NCBI RefSeq assembly: GCF_051020975.1
Contig: NC_135037.1
Coordinates: forward strand, 10,788,001-10,852,000
Origin: Osmia lignaria lignaria
Lineage: Eukaryota > Arthropoda > Insecta > Hymenoptera > Megachilidae
Reading direction: 5' to 3'
DNA length: 64,000 bases
In this document: piece by piece, positions 48,332 through 59,160 of the stretch
How positions within the stretch are numbered: position 1 is the stretch's first letter
Layout: each line of letters begins with the position of its first letter
Program-made: the position numbers and the translations under genes
Notes under the pieces: generated by a model
Database searches by the model: none
What the model saw: the letters and a program-made list of their open reading frames with translations, nothing else
What the model was told of the DNA's origin: nothing

Positions 48332-50144
48332 GTTGGTTATACCCTAAATACTCTTTACCTACAGTTTGAATAAAATCCAAGTGTAGTATAATTCCGAAGT
48401 TTTACCGAAATAACAAATAAATAATTTCTATTTTTGTTATTAAAACAAACAAAAAAATTAGAGAAAATTTATTTTTATTCGGAAGAGTTTTTTCCAGACA
48501 TAAAAAGCGAAACAAAAGTGACGCAGAATGCACCAACCGCGATCGTGTATAATAAGCTGAAACCGATCGTGGCTGCGACTGCAGATACGTCGTTGCATTT
48601 ATAAAAGTACAATGGCCGATGTATCCGGCCGATTGTCGACTATAAATATCGAGATTTATCTCGATTAACGTGCCACCACGCGTTCGTATACGAGACCGGT
48701 GTCTGCACAAAAATGAGCGGTGTCTATGTTTCTTCCTGTGTTTCTGCTATCCGTTCTCCGTACGAATAATTACATCGCATACGTGTCTTGCAATTAAATG
48801 GAAATAAATCCTATAATCCTATATTACACTGTGATCACATTTTGACCATTCGCTGATTTTCTTCAAAGAATGACCCAACTAGGCGAATCTGTGCAATACG
48901 AAGGTTGTTCGAATTCATTAACTTATTGCAATCGGCAATCAATAATGGATCAATCATCGATCAGTCAATTATTTTCACTTCAAAATGAACGTAAATAACG
49001 TTTGCAAAATCAGTACCAAATATCTGACTACAGATTATGTACCCGTTCAGCAATTTGCCAGATTAAAGTCGTATCACGATTGTCCATCGAGTCTCTGGTT
49101 ATTGGATATTCGGGTGTTAACTAACGAATCAATCGGCTAACTTCCGCTGCTAATTAGAAGTTTATCAAGCACGAGTAACTCGAGATACTTTACTGTGCAA
49201 CACGAATCAAATTCGCAATTCGAAGCGCATGATTGCAATGAATATTTTGTTTGTCCAGCGTTTTTCACAACATTATCCGCGGTTGGAGTACATGGAAGAT
49301 TTTTCACAGATATTTCGTTGGCTAAGTGGAAAAGCGAGGAGTAAAAAGTCGGCTGCGAGAAGTCGGCGAAACGAGCAGGAAAAGAGCACACACCACGTAA
49401 GAAAAGTAATTGCCGGCAACAGATCATGGGGTCGGCTTCATCATGGCGGCCGCGAGGGCATTTGACCAAAGGCGGACGTAATAAAGTTTCGTTTCGCCGC
49501 CGTATACCCGCGGATCTAATATAAAATGAAAATAAATCAAAGCTTCTCTCATCAGGCCAACCATTAACTTCCGTTTCTTTGTATCGTTCACTTTCCACGG
49601 AAATTATTAATAGCGGAAAAACAATTTGCCATAGTGTAACGAGGGTACGCCATGCTCCTTATTATCCATTCACCTCTGGTACAACAATTTTTAATAAAAA
49701 CATTTGCTTATATTCCAATGCGACTGGTCTGAAATAAGATTGTTTTAAATTATAACGTCGTTTTTAGTACGAAAGTTACAAAATCGTCAATTAAATCGAC
49801 GATCTCCATTGCAACAAAAAATCACGCTCAAAAGCGTTCGCGATGGTTATTAAACACTCCCGGCTAGAGATACGTGAGCGTTAAACTTTTCTTTTTTTTC
49901 TTTTTTTTTTCGGAGGGGAGTTATGGACGTCGAGAATCCGTGCACGTCGAGCGAGCGTCGATCAGCAGAGAAATTTTAGGTAAATTTAATTTTCTTTTTC
50001 GCTCGCTCCCTAGCCTAAATCGAGTCACTCGTTTTCTGTCGATGATTCGTCGATATTCCTACAATGGAATATTCCCCGTGGAATAATTGATTTTATGAGA
50101 TTAGCCGGACTGCGTTCTCCGATACCTCGCCACGTATGTATATG
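48332..50144. other. Non-coding stretch, no gene seen
   Basis: The minus-strand frame 49137-49598 (153 codons) starts at GTG and has no recognisable family. A T-rich run lies at 49888-49910. Nothing else is supported. Confidence 0.45.
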
Positions 50145-50176
50145 TACACTGCCGGCCAAAAGTATGGAACCACATA
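50145..50176 (+). mobile_element. Tc1-like terminal repeat relic
   Basis: TA is followed by CACTGCCGGCCAAAAGTATGG and then AACCAC. Tc1-family ends typically read CAGTGCCGGCCAAAAGT after a TA target, so the match is close with one early substitution. I found no inverted partner or transposase frame within the next 2 kb, which points to a solo end or a deleted element. Confidence 0.5.
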
Positions 50177-50274
50177 TTGATAAAGAGGTGAAATGAAATT
50201 CTTTCCTTTTTCCGGTAACGAAGGTCGAAACTGTCCTGCGACAGTTCATGAATAGATTAGATTTTTTGGCACAA
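50177..50274. other. Body next to the Tc1-like end, with small hairpin
   Basis: It contains ACTGTC-CTGC-GACAGT (50230-50245), a 6-bp stem. It may be the remaining inner part of the decayed element, but no frame is seen. Confidence 0.25.
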
Positions 50275-50374
50275 GTTGATTCACGGTTGATTCACTGTCC
50301 GTCCATTTTTGATCCACTATTGATCTTTGATCGATCCACGATTGATCTAAGATCGATCCCTGATTGATCCACAA
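50275..50374 (+). repeat. Degenerate TTGATC tandem array
   Basis: About eight units of TTGATTCAC, TTGATCCAC, TTGATCTA or GATCGATCC type lie within 100 bp, spaced about 10-16 bp. The array starts about 100 bp after the Tc1-like end, so it may be a subterminal or internal array of that element. Alternatively it is an unrelated minisatellite. Confidence 0.6.
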
Positions 50375-51189
50375 TCATTCTAGCGAAATAGTAATTCTAC
50401 AATTTAATTAAAAAACTTGATTAAAAAAAAAAAAGAATACATGGCGTTATTTACGGTTCGTTAAAAATACGAGAAAGCTTGAGTTCATTTGCAAACCACG
50501 CCAAACCGTGCATCAGTAATCTGAATGAATTCGGTACGGGTGTAAAATATCGAGTGGGTTGGTTCCCTGTACAAGTAAACTAGGTGTTCGCGATGAATTC
50601 TTAAGGCACACCTGTTCTCCGTCCTGTTGGAAACGGACTCGTTGATGTCCGTCCTGGCGTAAACTAAATTACCTTTCAGGGTAGACCACACCCGTGACTT
50701 AATTCTTTGCCCCCTATTTTCCGTGTTCGCGGTGCAATGTTAAAACGCGCTTTGACCGGCTCGTCTCGCTTTCCCCGTTAACGAAGGAAACGAAATGAAT
50801 GTCGGCATAATTGCAAGGGCAAGAAACGCACTTAAAATGTATAAATAAGAATGAAAAGCGTTGGCAGCCGCGTTTGAACGTCGCGCCCCAGGTGCTTGCC
50901 TTTTTAATTCTTCAACAGAAACGACCTCTAGCCTGCTTTTCCATTTACTTAACCAACCGTGCTCCATATCTGTCATTAAAAACTTTTGCGAAATGTTTTT
51001 CAACTATGTATACTATTGTGCGTGAAATGATCCTTTATTTACAACGTGTACAATGAAACAAAGTCTTTGCCTCGTTATTTTATTGCACGATACTTGTATC
51101 CTTTTTTTAATTACTTTTAACGCTTTTGTAAGTAACACAATAGATAATGCTTCGTGTCGGCATGGAGAAAATCGGGTGTGCTCGGTTCC
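50375..51189. other. Non-coding stretch, no gene seen
   Basis: A 12-base poly-A run lies at 50423-50434. The remaining frames are short and overlap on both strands. Confidence 0.45.
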
Positions 51190-51330
51190 AGAATTCTCAT
51201 TGGCGTAATAAGGTCGGGGCCAGGGAGAACTAGGATGATCCCCTCTCGTGTTGATTCGTCCTAAAATTCTAGAATTCCAAAATGTCAGAATTCGAATATT
51301 TCAAATTTTCAAAATTTCCAATAGACCCGA
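51190..51330 (+). mobile_element. Dispersed repeat copy with GGCGTAA head
   Basis: ATTGGCGTAATAAGGTCGGGG, split here as ATTGGCGTAA and then GGTCGGGGCCA, parallels the copy at 32051-32075. The AT-rich body follows in the same order (TCTAGAATTCCAAAATGTC). No coding capacity. The body is simple enough that part of the likeness could be convergent. Confidence 0.45.
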
Positions 51331-52120
51331 GAAAGATTGCGAAGAAGAACATTTTCTCCAAAATTTAAAAAATGTTCCATTGATTATATGTAACAAATGG
51401 GGGCACCTTTGCAATGTCAGATGTGTTTGAATCAAAGGACAGAATCCAATATCTGAATCCTAGTGTACCATCGAAGCAGTATTTCTTCAGAATCACAGAT
51501 AACTTTCGTGTCTCGGAAAGGTTACTTTTAAGGGTAGGAGAAGAGAAGGCAGATCATCTCGGTTTATGGGTTGCGTACGTGTCCACCATAGGTTTGAAGT
51601 CGATGCATTGCATTGTTCTGGGTTATTTATCACCTCCCACAAAATACAATTCCATACTTCCTCCCGGGCTATACAAGTAATAGATAACGCGACATTTCTT
51701 TTGAGATTCCATTTCGTGCTGTGTATTGCAAGAATTTTTATCTCGATGAAAAATTTTTTAAATAGAATTGAAAATTATTACCTTGAAATTAAATAAAATT
51801 TAGATTAAACAGAGTCGACTAACGTGTCGTGAAAAAAAAAAAAAATAATAAATAAATAAATAAATTCTTTTGAAAGTTCAAAGTAAACCGGAAACGCAAA
51901 CGATTACGAGTTCAGGTTTTAAACACACGGTTTATTCTGAAAACGTGGAAACGTAATTAATTTACGCAAACTTCTACCGCGCGAAAAATAATTTCCCTCC
52001 TTCTGTAAAGGAATGAAAGTATGTTTATGGAATTATGCTGTTTACTGCTTGACAAATTCATCGTGTAAAATAAAAGTAACCAACTCTGTTTGCGCATTTC
52101 TTCTAATTGTGTTCATTAAA
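51331..52120. other. Non-coding stretch upstream of the recursive splice site
   Basis: The ATG frame 51414-51680 (88 codons) has a natural-looking composition but no family and no splice partner. An A-rich tract leading into AAAT repeats lies at 51832-51865. The stretch from about 52030 is AT-rich and leads into the pyrimidine tract at 52121. Confidence 0.35.
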
Positions 52121-52198
52121 TTTTTTTTTTTTTGTTTCAGGTACGTACGCATTAGCTAGTATTATTCCAACAATTTTAACGAACAACAAGTGGTAAGT
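52121..52198 (+). promoter_or_regulatory. Candidate recursive splice site with downstream donor
   Basis: A run of 13 T, then GTTTCAG, ends at 52140 and is joined without a gap to GTACGTACG, so acceptor and donor abut. This is the layout of ratcheting points (zero-length exons) known from long insect introns. A second, near-ideal donor GTG-GTAAGTGG begins at 52193, bounding a 52-nt recursive-exon-like block (52141-52192). The block is open in its third frame (16 full codons, TYALASIIPTILTNNK) and closed in the other two. It could instead be a 52-nt cassette exon entered in phase 1 and left in phase 2. It implies that this DNA lies in a plus-strand intron. Confidence 0.5.
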
Positions 52199-53429
52199 GG
52201 ATTTTTCATTTTATGGGTGAGGGACAAGTAATATTCATTTTTCTATAATTTCGTGTCCAAAGTTATATAAATATTGATCTTCGCACGACACGTAACTTTC
52301 ACGGTTGTTAAAACGCGAATGAGAAAAATGAAAATGGCGACCAGATGGAAATGATGATCCATAGCATTTCAGTTTCTTAGTTTGACGCAGCGGTGGTCGT
52401 AAACTGCGACCGACTACGAGTCTCGTAATCAAAAAGTCATTATCCACGGTTATCCCGGTGGCTCTCCAAGTTTCCGGTAGCCGGTCTCCGACCACAATTC
52501 CTCGCAGTTTTCCCTCGGCTTTGGAGGGTGATGCGAAACCGGGAGACAATGACACTACTTCATATTAATTTCCCTGCCGATTCCTGGTCCCTTATTCTTT
52601 TTACCTCGCTCGACGTCTCCTCTCGACGTGCTTCCCCCGCGTTGCCACGGTTCAGGAAACCGCATTGTTACCGCCTGCTTTCATCTTCCGTTTGCCTGGC
52701 CAGTTATGCATCATCCACTCGTGTAGATTCACGTTTCATATGGAAAACTGGAAGGAAATGGTACCAGATCTTTCTTGATCGAAGTTTGTGTAGTTTAAAT
52801 TGCTAGTGGAATAATTAGGCCATTGGCAAGATTGTTATTGAATATTTCACCCTATCTTTATCTCTAGCTTCTCATTGATACGATTTCATAAAAATCGTAA
52901 CCTAGCCTAACCCTTCGTTAACGAAATACTCGTGTCAACGTTCTCCCCCGATTCCGCTCATGTCATTAGTACTCCTCTTTCCATGACTTTCCGAATGCTG
53001 AAAGCATCGTCGCGTTTTCAAGATAGAAATTTCGCAGATGTACCGGCGCGAAGATTACACCGTGGCGTGTTTACTTTTCACTGAAAGTATTGGTGCGCGT
53101 ATAACGAGCGAGCTTTTCACGTTGCGTGGGCCGCCATGACACCGATTCCGAACGGCTTTCACGCGAGTAGATTTGTTCGAATTTCCAGCATAGAAAATTC
53201 ATGATTTTTATGCAAAAATAAGCAAAGTATAATACTCCCTGCCGAGTTAGTTAATCAAACCGAATTTTCCGGGATCTTAAAAATGACAGGAGCAAAAATG
53301 AACGAACCGACGTTATTTAATTTCACAGGGGACCGGTCGCGATCGAGTAAGATCGCATGCAATACACAGTGCTGGCAATCATGCAAATGCTTCTACGGGC
53401 CGATAATTCGAATTCACGCCACAGAGGCG
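52199..53429. other. Non-coding stretch, no gene seen
   Basis: GC-moderate DNA with overlapping frames on both strands (52235-52555 minus, 52528-52806 plus). No family and no splice-bounded exon. Confidence 0.45.
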
Positions 53430-53880
53430 TAAAACGCGAAAATGGCGAGGGAACGGGCTAGCCGCCACAGGGGTTGGTTGGCTACCGCCTGGCGAATAAA
53501 TAACACGTCAAACGCGGACAACATTTTTTATCGTAACACCAATCACACAATGGCATCGACCACTCGATCATCGACCACGCGGCGGGAATTTGCAAATTTT
53601 CGCGAGCGAATCGAGTTTGCGGCACGACGACGGCAGCCGCCATCGTCGGGCTGGCTGGCCGCGCGGCCGAGAGGACCAGTTCGGTCTGGCCGTTTTCGGC
53701 TCTCGTTCTACCCCTGATCGAACGAGGGCTGCACGCTGGCCTGCGTGTATTTACATGTTGCACACAGAGACGGCAAACAAGCGTGGCGCTGATTTAAATA
53801 ATGTATCGCCAAACAGTGTCCCGGCGAGGTGCGATGTCGTCCTTTCTCCTCTGTCGCCGGTCTGCAATGTCTGACGAGCA
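53430..53880. promoter_or_regulatory. GC/CpG-rich patch with a perfect 12-bp palindrome
   Basis: This block is markedly GC-richer than its surroundings and holds GGCCGCGCGGCC (53657-53668). Frames are open on both strands (plus 53442-53717, starting at an ATG in AAAATGG context; minus 53482-53763), as expected from composition. The patch may be regulatory; the plus frame is Arg-rich with no domain. Confidence 0.25.
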
Positions 53881-56800
53881 AGATTTGCCAAGGGTATTGC
53901 GTGTAGGACACCAAGAGACGATGTTATTTTTTGCTCTCATTGAATGACTACATAGTAGACATTAGTTACTACCTGAAGCTATCTACTTGAAGTTTAATTT
54001 GTCTAATTTGAAGTTTAAAGTTTCTTCAAGTTTCATTTCTCGCGTTTTTCTGAAATTTTATAAATTCTATATTACTGCTTAAAATAGATCCTTGCGCAGC
54101 AGCGGAAATACAGTTCTTTGTTGTAAAATATCGGCTTCTGGCTGAAACTGGATACCAAATGGTCTGAAAAATTTAAAACGCCAATCAGTGATGTGTTTCA
54201 AATATATTTTCGATCGATCGTCCTCGTAAAAAGCAATGGTCCGGTAATAATAGTACTTTGCCAGCTATGGAAGCCTTCCTATATCTACAGAAATTTCACT
54301 TTTCCTTCCTTTTTACTTTGAATTTTTCATTTTAATGAAGGATAGGTGAATTATAAAACACGCTTAAAAAATTTTCCCGATTATATCGGAATATCCGTGT
54401 TTCCGTATTTCAGGAACTTGCTCGAATTCGCTAAATTTTTTTCGATCCGGCCTGAACACTCAGGTACTAGTGATTTCGGGTACCCAAACATTCCTAATAA
54501 TTATTAATATGATTCTAATTTATATTACTAGAAATTTATTTAATTTCTTACAACGCGATTTACTTGAAAAAGTTTCGAACGGAGCTCTATCCCCTGCAAT
54601 CCGTTGAAGCACGACACGATTCGTGCAAGTTACACGAGTGGGATACGATTTCGAAGTAGAAACTGTAATAGCAACCCTTTCGAACAAACGGACACATGTT
54701 CTCAAGTGTTTTTGCGCTCGGCTAGTCCCTGAAGAGAGACAGATCGATGGCGAGCTTGTTGGAATAATAAACTGGATCGTTTTCACCCTCGTCGGAACAT
54801 CCGGTCACGCATTTGTAGAGAGAGGAACACTGGAAGGTGGTGCACAGCTTTTCGATTATAAGCCGGTCACGTTTGGAAAAGAAAGCTCCGTACAAACATT
54901 GCTCGTCTTCGAGGACAGATATACCTGAAGCGTCAACGACAGTCACTTGATGGTTACACAAGCTTACAGGAGCGTGTGTTTGCCAAGGATCAAGATTGAA
55001 ACTCCGAAAGGACGTGATTTTTCTGTTGAATGTTTGATGCCACGCGACGTAGAAAGTCAACTTCTACTGGCTTGAAAATTACCTACTTAAGTGGAAACTC
55101 TTAAAAATTCATCATCAATAACGATTTCAAGAAGTTTAAGATTGGATATATAATTAAAGCTATTTAAGAAGTACCAAAAAAAGGTATCATCAATTTTAAA
55201 TTCATTTGCGAAAGTTCAGAATTAGAATATTGGAAAATATTTAAAATAGTTTGATTTCTGAAGAAAATCAATTTCAACCCTGAAAAGGTTAACTGGAACT
55301 GAAAATAAAAAATCTAATACGATAATAGAATTGTGGTAAAAAAATGTAATCAATGGGCAATTATTTGAAATAATTAACAATTTATAAATTGATGTTCCTC
55401 AAAGTTTCATCAGCCGTAAAAATGGATATTGAAGTGAACAATGCTTGGAAAGATCAAGTTTGGCGTGAAGGTTAGGCCACGTAAAAGGTTGCAAAGGGGG
55501 ATGAAATCGATCGCAGAAGCGGATTAAGCTCGGCGTGACATCGTAAAAATGTGCTTCTCCACTTTATACATACTTTAGTCTCGCACACGACATCTCTCAC
55601 GCATTTACTGTCCTTACGCCGCTTTCGGTAATGCAACCATAAATAACAAAACAGCCTGGAGCAACCCCATGGAACTGGCAACACTTTTCGAGCCACCTTG
55701 TCCTATCACACCAAGCGACACTCTTTTCCCACCAGATGGTTCCTTTCGCAGTTTCCAACAGGCTCATTCGAATGATTTTGATGTTTCTTTGAAAATCTAG
55801 CTTATTACCAATCTGTGTCCTGCGTTAAGATCATCGAATACCATATTAATTTTTGGCATTAGACGCTTTGCCAATTATCCAACGGATCATAGTAAAAAAT
55901 CGCGTGGAGGATGAGCAGTCGATGGCAGGGTAATACGAGCTTAGTTGAAAAGCTGAATCGCGCTCCTGGGGCAACGCCTCGCTCGTTGCCTCGAAACCCT
56001 CCTGACTTACGAGCAGATTAAGAAACTCCCAAGCTTCACGAAAAGCAGCCTTCCGAACTGCCTCGGGTCACTGCTCGTCCGTGAAACGATATCCCCCACA
56101 GGAGACCCCACCGAATTCACCGAGATATTATTTTCTTACCTTCTTCGCCCGTGTTAATTACTGACAAGCTTTATGTTATTAACCCGCACCCGCTCGTTCA
56201 ACCCTGTGCTAGAGAATTTTACGATCGAGCACCATTCGTCCTTTCTCGGACAGCATCCTGCTCAATCGTGTCTAATTCAACCCCTTCTTGGTTTATAACT
56301 AGCGGTTTAAATTCTTTCATCTGAATTTTGAAGAATTTACGGTACGTTGATTTTCTTGTATTATTTTCCTTGGAACAGAGGATAGGTAAATCTAGCCAGT
56401 TTAGCATACACGACGGCTGAAAGAAGGTACCTACGTAACATCTAATTACGAGTTTCATAAAGAAATGTTTCGTACAAAGGGTGCGTAACATTGTTGAGAT
56501 CCTTTGTTTGTAGGTATCCTTGAAGAAATTTTTAATTTCAACTTTTGCCCTAAATCTAAAACATGACCTCATTATTTTTATTTCCATATCTACCAAACGA
56601 TCCCCCATATTTTCACACTTTTATAAAGACCATTCGAAGATACCCTATTGACCTTTTAGCATGCACATTCTCAAGATTCTTTCTCAGCTAGGTATGCTTC
56701 CGCAGGATAGAAAGAAGGTCGAAGGAAATAACGCGTACACATGACTACATCTGCATACGTAAAAGAGAGAAAGAGAGAAAGTCTGGACCGCAAAATTCTC

Positions 56801-57087
56801 AGCTGCAATATCATAGAAACGGTGGACCGACGTTTTTGCCCCGGCGAGATTAAGATTTTAATTGTGCAGTACAGTAATTGCGAGGCAAACTTCGTCCCGT
56901 AGCAATTTTCCTCCTCTTAAGACCGTGTTTCGCGCGCCTTCGAGAAACACGGCTACGACTCTTCCTCTTCTCCTTCCGGTTCCTCCGCCGGAACTTTTGC
57001 ACGGTCAGCGCCGCGATTGGACCGAGTTTCCGCTGCAACAACAAGACCAGTTTCCGTTGATAGAACAGGTACTGAACGAAAGAGAAC
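53881..57087. other. Non-coding stretch, no gene seen
   Basis: AT-rich blocks lie at 54000-54100 and 55080-55400, the latter with AATTATTT-G-AAATAATT at 55359-55375. The frames at 54623-55060 (both strands) and the minus-strand frame 56219-56608 have no recognisable family. Confidence 0.45.
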
Positions 57088-57113
57088 GAGAGAGAGAGAG
57101 AGAGAGAGAGAGA
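57088..57113 (+). repeat. Microsatellite (GA), 13 copies
   Basis: An uninterrupted GA tandem. GA arrays can bind GAGA-type factors in insects, but no promoter is evident here. It generates the Glu-Arg tail of one spurious frame and the Ser-Leu run of the opposite one. Confidence 0.9.
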
Positions 57114-58244
57114 TAAAGGTATCATCGTATCCGTGAACGGAATGTTGAAATAATATTTGTAGATTGCCAGCAACGGAACGGAACAAAGAAGTTGAATTTC
57201 AGCGAGAAAATGAACGCCGTGCCGACGAATCTTGGACGTTGATTCGAAAAGCATCTGGAAATGCATTAATTAGGTCCGTTGATGGAAACTTGCCCTGAGG
57301 GTAACGCGCGCGAGGGCAACAGTCGTGTTAAGGTGGTCTATGCACGGGACAACTTGAATAATAGACATTGTTGTACGAATTAGGCAGAAGGGAAAGGGCA
57401 CACGCTAGCCACCACAGGTCAGACCTCCGACTTTAATTAACGGTGTCTGAACAGTCGGTCCACTGGAGGCTATTATTAACTTGTCCCTCCTCGAGCTGTC
57501 GGTTGATGGAAAACGTTCCGAGAATTCGAGGACTTGTCAATCGAGGTCCCTTTTCAAAGTTCCTACGCATCCCCCGTCGTCCTTCTTTCATTCGCGAATG
57601 GAATAACAAGGGATCCTTAGACGTTGATATCAAACGATCAAGGATTTATTGATGACTAGGCGCGTTATTAAGTTGCTGTGTTTATCCTTCGCGTACCTTT
57701 CAGAAAAAGATGTGGTTATTTAATTAAATTCAAGTTAATTTATCTTTCGCCCGCTTTATCCCGCGACAAATCCCATAAACGTTACACCAACCAATGATTT
57801 ATTTTAATCCTCGGTAAGATGGATGCTGTTTGGTGAAGTGTATTAAGCAGAGGAACTTGGACGCGATGGGGTTGAAGTATTCGAGGGGGATATTAAAATA
57901 TCAAGTGGAGAGATCGTTGGGTGGGTACATTTATCAATGTCTTTGACATTTCGAGGCCACCGATGGAATATGGACGATACATATTGTCAGTATATTTTTA
58001 TAAGTGGTTCAACCATTTGGAAGGAGCAACCTTAGATAAAATGGTGTTTGGTATAAAAAATAAAAATAGTTTCAGATACAAACCATTTCATGATTAATGT
58101 GAAATAATTATGCATTTTTATGATTTTTAAATTTATTGAAATTTAATTATTTAGCTAAAGCTGTCCCCAATACTATTCAGTTCTGAATAAAAGCACTGCA
58201 AATTCAAGCATCCTCGTAAACGCATTTGTAATAAATAAATTCAT
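57114..58244. other. Non-coding stretch, no gene seen
   Basis: Nothing supported beyond short frames. AT-rich from 58030. Confidence 0.45.
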
Positions 58245-58269
58245 TAATCTCTTAATCGAAAAGAGATTA
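58245..58269. repeat. Perfect hairpin, 9-bp arms
   Basis: TAATCTCTT (58245-58253) pairs exactly with AAGAGATTA (58261-58269) over a 7-nt loop, in AT-rich DNA. Confidence 0.5.
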
Positions 58270-58573
58270 GCGATAGAGTATAAAAAACGAAGTTTTCAAG
58301 GAAGGCAATAAATCTTTTGCGTCAATTTAATATTCATAGTACCTTATCCTTAATCTGATGTTGCAGCGTGCTCGGAGTGTGACTGAAATCGAACGTAAAG
58401 TATTTTCAATCCTCGACACGTAGGAGGCGCGATTCTTAGCAGCAGTGATTGATGAGCAGTGTTTTTGTTTGAGAAAGCCTACGGTTCACGAGCCTGGACA
58501 TTTTTAGCTTACAGATATTTTCAACCGACTTGACAAATGGTTCGTGTCGAGCCATCGAAGAAATTTCGGTCGA

Positions 58574-58593
58574 AATAATAATAATAATAATAA
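58574..58593 (+). repeat. Microsatellite (AAT), about 6.7 copies
   Basis: An uninterrupted AAT tandem, likely length-variable. Confidence 0.9.
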
Positions 58594-59133
58594 CAAGGAA
58601 GAAGATAGAAAGCTTTGTGTTTTTAAAGAAACTCTTCGTGCTTCAGAAAAAATATTAAACCCTTCGTCACGATATTACACTTTTAATAGTAAAAATTGAA
58701 TATCGAGCGTGACCTCTTATGACGCCTTTCGGCTCGGCATATTTGCCATCTTACGACGACATCCACGTAGCCTCTAGAAAATAAATAGAAACAAAGGACA
58801 GATCTTTCGAATCGAAGAGCAAAGGATGTGTCGAGACAATCGAAGCAATTAAAGTCGATAAATAGAGGGGCAGGGGGCCAGGTTGTAGAGGAGCGAAGAA
58901 AACTTCTTTCCGGCTCTGTACCGGCGAACGATTCAAAACGTTCAATTAAAAGTTCCTCATCAGGCACTTTCTTTAAAGCTGGCCGCCCTCTGTTTCTGGG
59001 GGACGTAAACAACAAAGATCAGGAACGCTGGCCGGACTTTTGCATGTCGATCCGTCCGCCATTCAACTTCCTGCCCCGTTTCCAATTGACAACTGCATTC
59101 CTAAAAGTTTCGCGTCACGTCGATAACAATTAT
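58594..59133. other. Non-coding stretch, no gene seen
   Basis: The plus-strand frame 58828-59310 (160 codons) crosses this stretch and the hairpin at 59134. It starts at an ATG in a weak context and shows no family or splice signals. I treat it as chance. Confidence 0.4.
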
Positions 59134-59160
59134 CGGCAGGATGCTTTAATTATCCTGCCG
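59134..59160. repeat. Perfect hairpin, 9-bp arms CGGCAGGAT/ATCCTGCCG
   Basis: The arms at 59134-59142 and 59152-59160 are exact complements over a 9-nt AT-rich loop. The GC-rich arms make a stable stem in RNA of either strand. Confidence 0.55.

Noticed and set aside
49137..49598. Minus-strand frame of 153 codons
   Set aside because: It starts at GTG, shows no family and no splice context, and its length is within chance for 64 kb.
51414..51680. ATG frame of 88 codons with natural-looking composition
   Set aside because: No family, no splice signals and no promoter; it follows a degenerate repeat directly. Kept only as a note for a conservation test.
53442..53763. Opposite-strand frames of 91-94 codons in the GC-rich patch
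   Set aside because: Frames open on both strands with Arg/Ala-rich content are expected from GC-rich DNA lacking stop codons.
56850..57266. Minus- and plus-strand frames with Ser-Leu or Glu-Arg runs
   Set aside because: The runs are translations of the GA microsatellite.
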